Assembly (NCBI GenBank): GCA_025465385.1
Contig: JAODNG010000480.1
Location: forward strand, 1 to 9,463
DNA: 9,463 nt
Direction of reading: 5' to 3'
Source of the DNA: Pseudonocardiales bacterium
GTDB taxonomy: Bacteria > Actinomycetota > Actinomycetes > Mycobacteriales > Pseudonocardiaceae
Shown here: one piece after another, positions 1 through 5,792 of the stretch
How positions within the stretch are numbered: position 1 is the first letter of the stretch
How the letters are laid out: each line of letters starts with the position of its first letter
Made by a program: the position numbers and the translations under genes
Notes under the pieces: model-generated
Seen by the model: only the letters and a program-made list of their open reading frames with translations
The model's database searches: none
What the model was told of the DNA's origin: nothing

Positions 1-1439
1 CGCAGCATGCCGGCCAACGCGGTCGGTCGGTCAGCGCCCCGGTTGGTCAGCGTCTGAACGGCCTTACGCTGCCAGCTTGCGCCGGTGCGTCGGGTTGCGC
101 AGCGTTGCTCGATCACCGTGAGGTAGCGCTCCCGGGCGGCGTCGGACATTCCGCAGCTGCGCAGCCCCTGATGTGCCAGCGGCAACAGCGTGCCCAATAC
201 CAGCTCGTCGGGTCGGGCCCAGCCGATGCCGGGCCAGTAAAGGTGTGAATCCATCCCCAGCCGGGCCCCGGCGTAGAAGTTTTCCTGTGCGGCGTGGAAG
301 GACAGCTGGCTCCATACCGGACGGTCGAGCTCGGCGAGCCCGCGCATCGCGCCGAAGAAGAACGCGGCGTTGGCCAGCACGTCGATGACAGTCGGGCCGG
401 CGGGCAGCACCCGGTTTTCGATGCGCAGGTGCGGCACACCGCCGGCGACGTCATAAACCGGCCGGTTCCACCGCCAGATCGTGCTGTTGTGCAGGCGTAG
501 CTCTGACAGCGACGGCGCGGCGCCCGCGGCGAGGATCGCCAGCGGGTCCTCGTCCTGGGTCTCGGGAAGCAACGGCGAGAAGTAGCGCACATTCTCTTCG
601 AAGAGGTCGAAGATCGAGTTGATCCAGCGCTCCCCGAACCACGCCCTCGGGCGCACCCCCTGGTTACGCAGCGCAGGTGATCGGGTGTCGATCGCCTGCT
701 CGAACAACGGAATGCGCGTTTCATGCCACAGTGCCTGACCGAGCAGGAACGGTGAGTTCGCGGCCACCGCCACCTGGACTCCGGCCAGCGCTTGCGCGGC
801 GTTCCAGTGCGCCGCGAAGTCGCCCGGGGTGATCTGCAGGTGCAACTGAACCGACGTTGCCCCGGCTGCGGGGAGAATCGAGTCGGCCGCGGACTGCAAT
901 CGTTCCGGTTGTCCTCCCGTCAGCGGCACGCCCTCCACATCGAGCTCAAGATCCACACACCGAGCGGCCAGGATCTGCCTATTTAGTAGGGCATAGCGCA
1001 ACTTAGGGGACATCCATCGCTGATCGAAATGCTCCGGTCGCAACGTCGGCAGAATGCCGATCATGACCAGGCCCACACCGGCGGCACGGGCCACATCGTT
1101 GACCGTGTTCAAAACGGCTCGCAGCTCATGCTCAAGACCCAGCGCCTCATCAGCAGCCAACGGCCGCGGCCGGACGTTGAACTCAATCATGTGCTGGCCG
1201 AGCTCGGTCTGGAACGCCGGGTCGTCGATCCGCTCCAACACTGCCCGGTTAGCCATCGCCGGGTCGAACGTCTCGTCGACCAGGTTCAGCTCGATCTCCA
1301 TCCCCATCTGCTCCGGGCCAGCGGAGAAGCCGTCCCCCACGAGCATCCTGCCCAGCGCGTCCAGGCAAAGCTGCATCTTCTCCTGGTAGTGCTGCTGGTC
1401 ATGCTGGGTGTAAACCAAATTGGTCACGTCCTGACCCAT
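1..1439 (-). CDS. Glutamate-cysteine ligase family (GCS2-like carboxylate-amine ligase), 3' end outside window
   Basis: Reading the minus strand from ATG 1439 gives 479 codons without a stop up to the left edge, so the C-terminus is missing from the window. Near residues 45-55 lies MGMEIELNLVD, which fits the acidic metal/ATP-binding strand of GCS2 enzymes. Further on come HMIEFNVRPRPL, TSVQLHLQ and LRIENRVLPAGPTVID, in the order expected for the family's active-site strands. Members join a carboxylate, typically the gamma-carboxylate of glutamate, to an amine using ATP, in the cytoplasm. The protein is longer than YbdK-type enzymes (about 370 residues) and resembles the roughly 500-residue actinobacterial branch. 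The exact substrate cannot be read from the sequence: it may be cysteine (as in ergothioneine or gamma-Glu-Cys synthesis) or another amine. A GGGGGAGG Shine-Dalgarno about 4 bases before the ATG supports this start. The decayed IS copy lies close upstream in the opposite orientation. Confidence 0.82.
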   Translation of the reverse strand, partial: MGQDVTNLVYTQHDQQHYQEKMQLCLDALGRMLVGDGFSAGPEQMGMEIELNLVDETFDPAMANRAVLERIDDPAFQTELGQHMIEFNVRPRPLAADEALGLEHELRAVLNTVNDVARAAGVGLVMIGILPTLRPEHFDQRWMSPKLRYALLNRQILAARCVDLELDVEGVPLTGGQPERLQSAADSILPAAGATSVQLHLQITPGDFAAHWNAAQALAGVQVAVAANSPFLLGQALWHETRIPLFEQAIDTRSPALRNQGVRPRAWFGERWINSIFDLFEENVRYFSPLLPETQDEDPLAILAAGAAPSLSELRLHNSTIWRWNRPVYDVAGGVPHLRIENRVLPAGPTVIDVLANAAFFFGAMRGLAELDRPVWSQLSFHAAQENFYAGARLGMDSHLYWPGIGWARPDELVLGTLLPLAHQGLRSCGMSDAARERYLTVIEQRCATRRTGASWQRKAVQTLTNRGADRPTALAGML

Positions 1440-1510
1440 CCAGCCTCCCCCACGCGGCGCACGCCCTTACCGTGACACGGCACCGCGAGCTGTGACCACT
1501 CCCCGAACTG

Positions 1511-2182
1511 ATGGATTGGTCTGCCCGCTGCGGCGCCCTCGGACCCGGACCCAGAGATAAGGCCTGCCAGCGCTTCGAGCTTTCCTACCGTGACGTGGAA
1601 GAGCTGCTGGCCGAAACGGGGTATCACTGTCGATCATGTCACGGTCTATCGGTGGGTGCAGCGGTTCACCCCACTGCTGATCGACGCGGCTAGCCGGCGC
1701 CGGCATGCCCGGGAGATCGCTGGTTCGTGGACCGAGACGTATGTGAAAGTCGCCAGGCGGTGGACGTATCTGTATCGGGCGTTCGACCAGTATGGGCAGG
1801 TCATCGATGTGCTGGTATCCGAGGAGCGGATCTGGCGGCCACCCCACCTGTTCTTCTCCCACGCGCTTCGAGCGCGGTCCACACCCGACCGAGGTCAATA
1901 CCGACCGCGCACCTGCCTACCCACGAGTACTCGATGAGCTGCTGCCCACCGCCTGCCACATCGTCGAGCAGTACGCCAATAATCCCATTGAGGCCGATCA
2001 CAGCCGATTGAAGGCCCGGCTGCGACCAATGCGCGGACTAAAGACTGCGCTCAGCGCGAGTGGTCAGCGCAGGGCACACCTTCATCCAGAATCTCCGACG
2101 CGGCCACTACGAAGTCGATGCCGATGTCAACCTCAGGTATCGGCTTCCGGCGGTCTTCACCGAACTCGCCCTCGCCATCTAA
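1511..2182 (+). pseudogene. IS6-family DDE transposase, frameshifted and 5'-truncated
   Basis: Translated pieces from all three plus frames join into one IS6-type transposase. FELSYRDVEELLAE (from about 1577) is followed by GITVDHVTVYRWVQRF, then DRWFVD and TYVKV (first catalytic Asp), WTYLYRAFDQYGQVIDVL, TDRAPAYPRVLDELLPTAC (second Asp), NNPIEADHSRLKAR (catalytic Glu), and HTFIQNLRRGHYE to TELALAI with stop TAA at 2180-2182. At least seven small indels are needed to keep this frame. They include an extra A at 1614-1616, a lost base near 1708 with an extra C at 1732-1733, shifts near 1828 and 1845, an extra C at about 1869, and a 2-base loss near 2044. The usual first 40 or so residues are absent. 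All three DDE residues survive in the remnant, but no active protein can be made. Confidence 0.85.
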
Positions 2183-2209
2183 ATAGGGCATCTACGCCGT
2201 TAAGTATGT

Positions 2210-2383
2210 CTACCTCCTGCTAATGCAACAGACCCGTACGGCCCGCACCTCCGCCAGCGCGAGCGTCGGCAAATACAGCGCGATTCCCACCAGCCGAGCG
2301 GTGTCAAACCACGCCAGCGCGGCCGGGCGTCGCCGTGCCAACGCGGCCAGAGCTGAGGCGTCGAGGACCTTCCCACCGATCAC
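2210..2383 (-). pseudogene. PIN-domain (VapC-like) ribonuclease toxin, truncated by the IS end
   Basis: From GTG 2383 the minus strand encodes VIGGKVLDASALAALARRR, then RLVGIALYLPTLALAEV. This is the start of a PIN domain: the first metal-binding Asp lies in VLDAS (Asp8) and the conserved Glu in LALAE. PIN toxins are Mg-dependent ribonucleases, usually about 130 residues, that cut tRNA or rRNA and are held inactive by an upstream-encoded antitoxin. Host sequence stops after about 49 codons at the IS terminal repeat. The reading then runs through CCISRR from the IS and ends at TAG 2210-2212. The C-terminal half with the remaining acidic residues is missing, so the toxin should be inactive. The GTG start overlaps the upstream stop as GTGA, the tight coupling typical of toxin-antitoxin pairs. 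Confidence 0.72.
2224..2235 (-). repeat. Right terminal inverted repeat of the IS6-family element
   Basis: The plus strand reads TGCAACAGACCC, which is GGGTCTGTTGCA from outside inwards. This follows the IS6-family end consensus (IS26 has GGCACTGTTGCA). It marks the junction with the truncated toxin gene: bases 2236 onward are host sequence, and bases up to 2235 belong to the element. Confidence 0.7.
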
Positions 2384-2694
2384 GCGGCGGGATCGGCGGC
2401 GACGGGGTGACGACGCCGGATCTCGTCGTCCCCAGGCCACGGCGCGCCACAGCCGGCGTAGGCACGGCGGTAGTCCTCCAAGCTCGGGGCGCCGATGCGG
2501 GCGACCAGCCGAGCAATTGCCTCGCCACGCTCAGCGTCGGTGGCATCGGGGCTCGGCAGCGGTGGCAGGCTGTCGTCGACCTGGTGCTGGCGCGTCACCC
2601 GCGCAACGGTAGCGGGCGGAATAAACCGGCGAAAGGCCGCGCGCGTCCGGTCGGCTTGATCGGTCCGTCGGTCAATGGAGCTTTCCGCCATCAC
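2380..2694 (-). CDS. Small protein upstream of the PIN toxin, possible antitoxin
   Basis: This 104-codon minus-strand ORF from ATG 2694 ends in TGA 2380-2382, sharing four bases (GTGA) with the toxin start. Position and overlap suggest it is the antitoxin or coupled partner. The protein begins basic (SSIDRRTDQADRTRAAFRR), has a Pro/Asp linker (DDSLPPLPSPDATDAE), then a likely helix (GEAIARLVARI), and ends in PWPGDDEIRRRHPV. I do not recognise a ribbon-helix-helix, AbrB or Phd fold, so the antitoxin call rests on context. The start is uncertain: ATG 2694 has no obvious Shine-Dalgarno and lies 23 bases inside the end of the transporter gene, so translation may be coupled to that gene or begin further in. 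Confidence 0.55.
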   Translation of the reverse strand: MMAESSIDRRTDQADRTRAAFRRFIPPATVARVTRQHQVDDSLPPLPSPDATDAERGEAIARLVARIGAPSLEDYRRAYAGCGAPWPGDDEIRRRHPVAADPAA

Positions 2695-3728
2695 GCGGAA
2701 CGGTTGGTGTACTGACCGACTGTCCCACGTTGTGCTCTAGTTCCTGCGACCCCTGCTCACTGTCCCTACTCTCGGACTGCTGCTGTTGTAGGTCCAAAAT
2801 CACCGGAGACCGGTCCAAAATGATCACTCCAGCGATAATGACTGCCCAGCTGACGATCTCCAAAACGATCGCCCCAGGGCTGTACGCCAGGTGTTCCCCA
2901 AAAGCGACCGCGCCGATAAGGATGGCCACCCGACGGCTCTAATGTATCGATGACAGGCAGCGAGACCCCAACGGGACCAGCCTGGAAGGCACTTTGGGAA
3001 CACAGCACCCCGGCGATCGCCACCACAGCCAGCGCGTAGGGATGCCAGGAGGTCAACGTCTGGAGGATACCTCGACCCAGCCGCACGGATACGGTCCGCA
3101 GCAACGCCGATTGCAGGCCGAACAGCGTTCCGGCGGCCGCGGCCAACAATATCGCCCGACGCACACCTACCGGGGAACGCCCGCCGGCCACTGCCGCACC
3201 CGCAGCGACTAGCGCCAAGAGCCCGATCACCAGCCATACCACGTCACGAGAGTCGGGCTTGCCTTGGTAGGGGCGCGCAGCCAGCAAAAAGATTGCAAGA
3301 CCAGCCACGACGGCCAGCATGCCCGCCCACTCCCGCATCCCCAACCGTTGTCGACTCCTGCGCATCCCCAGAAGCATCGCGAACACCAAGTCAGTGACCA
3401 GTAGCGGTTGTACCAAGGTTAGAGGTCCAAAAGCCAACGCGAGAGCTTGCAGGCCAATGGAGACAACGCCCGCTCCGATACCAGCCAGCCAGAAAGGTCG
3501 ACGCGCCAGGGTCAACAGCAACCGGGGGCTAAGGGCCATCTTCGCTGGCACGCTGGCGGCTGCTTGTTGTTGCCACACCGAGGCCAAGGCAAAGCCAAGT
3601 GCAGCGGCGAACGCAGCGACGACAGCGATGAGAGTCGATGTGTGGCCGCTGGCGTGGACTGCCAACGGAGGAGCACCATCGATAGGGCTGGGGGCGGTGA
3701 CTATCCACGGAAGGATCCCGGCCAGCAT
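2672..3728 (-). pseudogene. DMT-superfamily (EamA-like) membrane transporter, single frameshift
   Basis: ATG 3728 starts a very hydrophobic protein with about nine or ten predicted membrane helices in two similar halves, as in drug/metabolite transporters. Clear helices are near residues 31-53 (STLIAVVAAFAAALGFALASV), 77-100, 103-122, 134-151, 164-184, 192-210 and 224-248. The frame breaks in the eighth segment just after SLPVIDTLEP. Three C's at 2929-2931, where two would keep the frame, move translation out of phase. The correct continuation, AILIGAVAFGEH then IVSWAVIIAGVIILDRSP, is read in the next frame to TGA 2672-2674. Unrepaired, translation gives 320 residues ending at 2766 with a hydrophilic tail in place of the last helices. 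The substrate is unknown. A single frameshift could be recent decay or a sequence error. Confidence 0.75.
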
Positions 3729-3734
3729 GACGTA

Positions 3735-3748
3735 GCTCCTCTCCTCCC
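3735..3748 (-). promoter_or_regulatory. Ribosome binding site of the DMT transporter gene
   Basis: On the minus strand GGGAGGAGAGGAGC precedes ATG 3728, with AGGAG 7 bases before the start codon. This purine-rich double Shine-Dalgarno fixes the start codon. Confidence 0.7.
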
Positions 3749-3813
3749 GACCCGGTTACCCTGTCGTTGCCTTTGTATCCCCACAGCATGTTGACACCGA
3801 GCGCACTGTGCGG

Positions 3814-4104
3814 TCAGTCAGGTTGAGGCGGAGTGATCAATGTGAGATATACATGCTGAGTTGTCACCGGGTCAGAGCATGCTCCGTCGATCAGCGCGTG
3901 GGCTAGCTCATGGCCGCCATCCGGATCGGTCATCCACCAGGCCGCCGCGTCCACCAGCGCTAATCGCTGCACCGCCGAGAGCCGGGGTTCTCGTTCGGCC
4001 AGCACCGCCACCGCCGCCAATCGTTGACTCCTCGGCGCGGTGTTGTCATCACGAGGGGACCGCAACGGTGGCCCGCCATCTTCGTCGAGCGCGGCAGCGG
4101 CCAT
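3814..4104 (-). CDS. Small hypothetical protein, 96 residues
   Basis: An intact minus-strand ORF from ATG 4104, with GGAG five bases upstream (GGTGGAGACTGATG), ends at 3814. The first 28 residues are hydrophilic and low-complexity (DEDGGPPLRSPRDDNTAPRS). The remainder looks folded and helical: RLAAVAVLAEREPRLSA, QRLALVDAAAWWMTDPDGG and ELAHALIDGACSD. There is no signal peptide, membrane segment or Cys cluster, and I do not recognise the family. It lies 55 bases downstream of the efflux-adaptor pseudogene and 85 bases upstream of the transporter gene, all on the same strand, so it may once have been co-transcribed with them. Confidence 0.55.
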   Translation of the reverse strand: MAAAALDEDGGPPLRSPRDDNTAPRSQRLAAVAVLAEREPRLSAVQRLALVDAAAWWMTDPDGGHELAHALIDGACSDPVTTQHVYLTLITPPQPD

Positions 4105-4159
4105 CAGTCTCCACCTTCGTCCGCTTAGTTGTAATCAGAGCTATTGGCCGACCGCGAGG

Positions 4160-4734
4160 TCATGGCAGCAGCACGCGCTGACCGGCCGACAGGCCCGAGA
4201 CGACCGCGGTGTTCTCGTCACCCACCGATCCGGGCTCGAACCGGGTCCGGGTGACCTGGCCGTCCGGGCCCACCAGGTTCACGTAGGACGCGCTGCGGTC
4301 CCGGATCACCGCGGCGTCCGGCACGACCAGCACGTCACGTGCGAGCACAGTGGTGACCGCCACCCGGGCGGTCTGCCCGTCGCGCAGCCCCGCGTCCCGG
4401 TCGGCGACGGTGACCGTGACGTAGTACTCGGTCACCCCCGAGATCGTCGCCGCGCTCGGCGCGATCGCGAGACCCGACCGGGACGCGGGGCGCCGGATAC
4501 CGCGTCCACGGTGACCGAGACCGGTTCTCCGGGGCGCAGCGCCGCCGCGTCGGCCTCGGCGAAGGGCACCACGGCCAGCGCCCCGTCCGGAGCCACGCCG
4601 GACAGCGCGCCGGTGGCCGACACGGTGTGCGTGGCGGCGCCGGAATGCACTACTACGGTTTTCCGTGCCATCGATGGGCCCGCCACGCACCCAGTGAGCA
4701 GCGCCGCCACCACCGTGAGAGTCGCCAGGGCCAT
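4160..4734 (-). pseudogene. Efflux/secretion adaptor lipoprotein (HlyD/RND membrane fusion protein), frameshifted
   Basis: From ATG 4734 comes a lipoprotein signal, MALATLTVVAALLTGC, with lipobox LLTGC. Next are TVSATGALSG, ALAVVPFAEADAAALRPGEP, and in the next frame LAIAPSAATISGVTEYYV, ARVAVTTVLARDVLVVPDAAV and AVVSGLSAGQRVLLP to TGA 4160-4162. This is the beta-barrel and membrane-proximal pattern of periplasmic adaptor proteins that link an inner-membrane pump to the envelope. One base is missing near 4470 (PGRV is followed by an out-of-frame SRSRR), so the gene is broken. The biotinyl/lipoyl and alpha-hairpin domains normally found after SATG are absent: the repaired product would be only about 191 residues, against 300-400 usually. 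This means an internal deletion or an unusually short lineage. No pump gene is next to it in the window. The start is uncertain: a GTG at 4773, in frame, would add a more basic N-terminus. Confidence 0.72.
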
Positions 4735-4774
4735 CAGGGCGCAGAGGTCAGGTCCAGCCGCATTCCGCGACACT

Positions 4775-4782
4775 GGAAGGAG
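4775..4782 (+). promoter_or_regulatory. Ribosome binding site placing the original hemerythrin start at GTG 4788
   Basis: GGAAGGAG lies five bases before GTG 4788. It has no good relation to ATG 4807, which opens the longer uninterrupted frame. With one base removed from the CCC at 4810-4812, GTG 4788 reads directly into the hemerythrin frame, so this was probably the ancestral start. Confidence 0.5.
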
Positions 4783-4787
4783 CGCCC

Positions 4788-5224
4788 GTGACCAGCGAGG
4801 TCGATCATGCCCGAGATACCGGCGTCGGAAGATTTGATGCGTGAGGACGGTGCGCTCAAACGGAAGCTGGTGGTCTACCGCGAGGTCACTGACCGCCTGA
4901 CCGCCGGACACGATCTGCCGGTGGATTCCCTTCACCAGGCGGCCCACATCGTGCACGAGTACATCGAGGGATTCCATGAGGGATTGGAAGAGGCGTGTGT
5001 GTTCCCTGCCCTGCGGCGCGCCGGGCAGCTTACCGTTTTTCGTGGACACGCTGCTGGTCCGGCATTCCTACGGCGGCGCACTTTCGATGACAGTAGATCT
5101 CTGCCGCGAAGCCGTGGCGCAGCTCAAGGACCTCATCAGGGGGGCGGCGGGGGCCCTCCGCTATCGGGGAGGGTCGGGGGTCAGCAGGCTCTGTGTGTTT
5201 GGTCACCGGGTTTCCTCTCGCTGA
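4788..5224 (+). pseudogene. Hemerythrin HHE-domain protein, frameshifted and truncated
   Basis: GTG 4788, five bases after GGAAGGAG, begins VTSEVDHA. One extra C at 4810-4812 then shifts to the frame reading EIPASEDLMRED, KLVVYREVTDRL, LHQAAHIVHEYIEGFHEGLEE and VFPALRRAGQL. A second extra base, in the T run near 5029-5038, shifts to FVDTLLVRHSYGGALSMTV and REAVAQLKDL. Hemerythrin-like proteins hold a di-iron site in a four-helix bundle and sense or bind oxygen, NO or oxidants. The HEYIEGFHEGLEE motif is intact. However, the usual EHG ligand histidine of helix 1 is Asp here (MREDG), and after about 5150 the last helix is replaced by G-rich unrelated sequence, ending at TGA 5222-5224. It is transcribed away from the efflux-adaptor gene, 53 bases off. 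Confidence 0.75.
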
Positions 5225-5228
5225 GAGG
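5214..5228. repeat. Perfect small inverted repeat (stem-loop)
   Basis: CCTCTC, a 3-base loop GCT, then GAGAGG. It lies at the end of the hemerythrin remnant, overlapping its last stop codon. A 6-base stem without a T run is at most a weak terminator. A second weak arm pair, CCCTCC and GGAGGG, lies just upstream around 5154-5173. Confidence 0.35.
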
Positions 5229-5486
5229 TGTCCCAACTGTTCCAATGTCTCATTGCAAGACGCCGTGGCCTAGCGACTCAAGTAGCTGCCGCCGTTTGAG
5301 AAGGATGGGCTCTATGTAGGCACCCATGTGCAACACGTGCTACCGGGTGGTGTCACTCCTGGTCGTGTTGACGCGTCATTTCGACAGTGACCGCACGTGC
5401 TCAGCGACCGCTTCAGGACGACAACCGAGTGAGCCCATCCCGCCTGTCGGGTTGGTTGGTCTACATTTTCTGATAGAGCCTCCTAT
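5229..5486. other. Non-coding or fully decayed stretch
   Basis: I find no protein with family resemblance in any frame, no tRNA cloverleaf and no repeat array. A plus-strand open frame passes through from 5326, but its translation (MCNTCYRVVSLLVVLTRH and on) has no recognisable pattern. A TACATT sequence at 5462-5467 could be a mycobacterial -10 box for the downstream PBP, but I see no convincing -35, so this is only a possibility. Confidence 0.4.
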
Positions 5487-5792
5487 GTGGATCTACAGGG
5501 GGAGCCCCGGCGCGGTCCTGTATTGCCCGGCGGTGACACGAGGGCGGGGACTCCGGCGCCACTCACATCACCTTTGGTCGCTGTGCCATCGGCATGTGCG
5601 GCTTTGGGGTTGCCATCGTTGCTGGGGGTGGCAGCTGGAACCGCCTCGTGCAGTCATACGTTGTGGGAACGAGGTGGTAGGGGCAGCAGGCGGTGCCGCC
5701 GGAGGCCGGCGGAGTGGCCCGACGCTGGGGTCGGCGAGCCCCAGTCGGAAACCCTCGTGACCCGAACACCGGTCTGGGAGGCCAATGCGTGA
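5487..5792 (+). CDS. Doubtful ORF ending in a GTGA overlap with the PBP start
   Basis: From GTG 5487 a 101-codon frame runs to TGA 5790-5792, which shares four bases with the PBP GTG at 5789. The product is Pro/Ala/Gly rich, with an early hydrophobic patch (LVAVPSACAALGLPSLLGVA) and a basic middle (RGGRGSRRCRRRPAEW). The overlap is what one expects of a coupled upstream gene. Against it are no Shine-Dalgarno at 5487, only moderate G/C preference in third positions, and no recognisable family. It could be the 3' end of a decayed gene whose start is lost, or chance. Confidence 0.22.
   Translation: MDLQGEPRRGPVLPGGDTRAGTPAPLTSPLVAVPSACAALGLPSLLGVAAGTASCSHTLWERGGRGSRRCRRRPAEWPDAGVGEPQSETLVTRTPVWEANA
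5776..5781 (+). promoter_or_regulatory. Ribosome binding site that decides the PBP start
   Basis: GGGAGG lies 7 bases before GTG 5789. The longest open frame could start at GTG 5693, but that has no comparable site, so the 821-residue start at 5789 is preferred. Confidence 0.65.

Larger units (their letters stand above)
1511..2235 (+). mobile_element. Degenerate IS6-family insertion sequence, left end missing
   Basis: The right part holds a frameshifted IS6 transposase and, 41 bases after its stop, an inverted terminal sequence that reads GGGTCTGTTGCA from the outside inwards. It matches the IS6/IS26 end pattern GGxxCTGTTGCA. No matching left terminal repeat is seen between 1440 and 1565, and the transposase lacks its N-terminus, so the left end has been deleted or has decayed. 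The left limit given here is approximate. The right end interrupts a PIN-toxin gene. If the insertion made the usual 8-base duplication, the bases just outside (GTACGGCC at 2236-2243) would be one copy, but no second copy is visible at the left. Confidence 0.75.

Noticed and set aside
113..724. A 203-codon open frame on the minus strand in the ligase gene
   Set aside because: It lies in another frame of the same strand as the GCS2 frame. Its Ser/Arg/Thr-rich translation is typical of an out-of-frame reading.
979..2186. CTATTTAG at 979-986 and its inverse CTAAATAG at 2179-2186 as possible IS ends
   Set aside because: The left copy sits within the intact ligase coding sequence, and the right copy spans the transposase stop. 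The true IS6-type end is at 2224-2235, so the match is taken as chance.
2223..2715. Plus-strand open frames opposite the toxin and small upstream gene
   Set aside because: Arg-rich, featureless translations. The minus strand has a PIN motif and the GTGA overlap.
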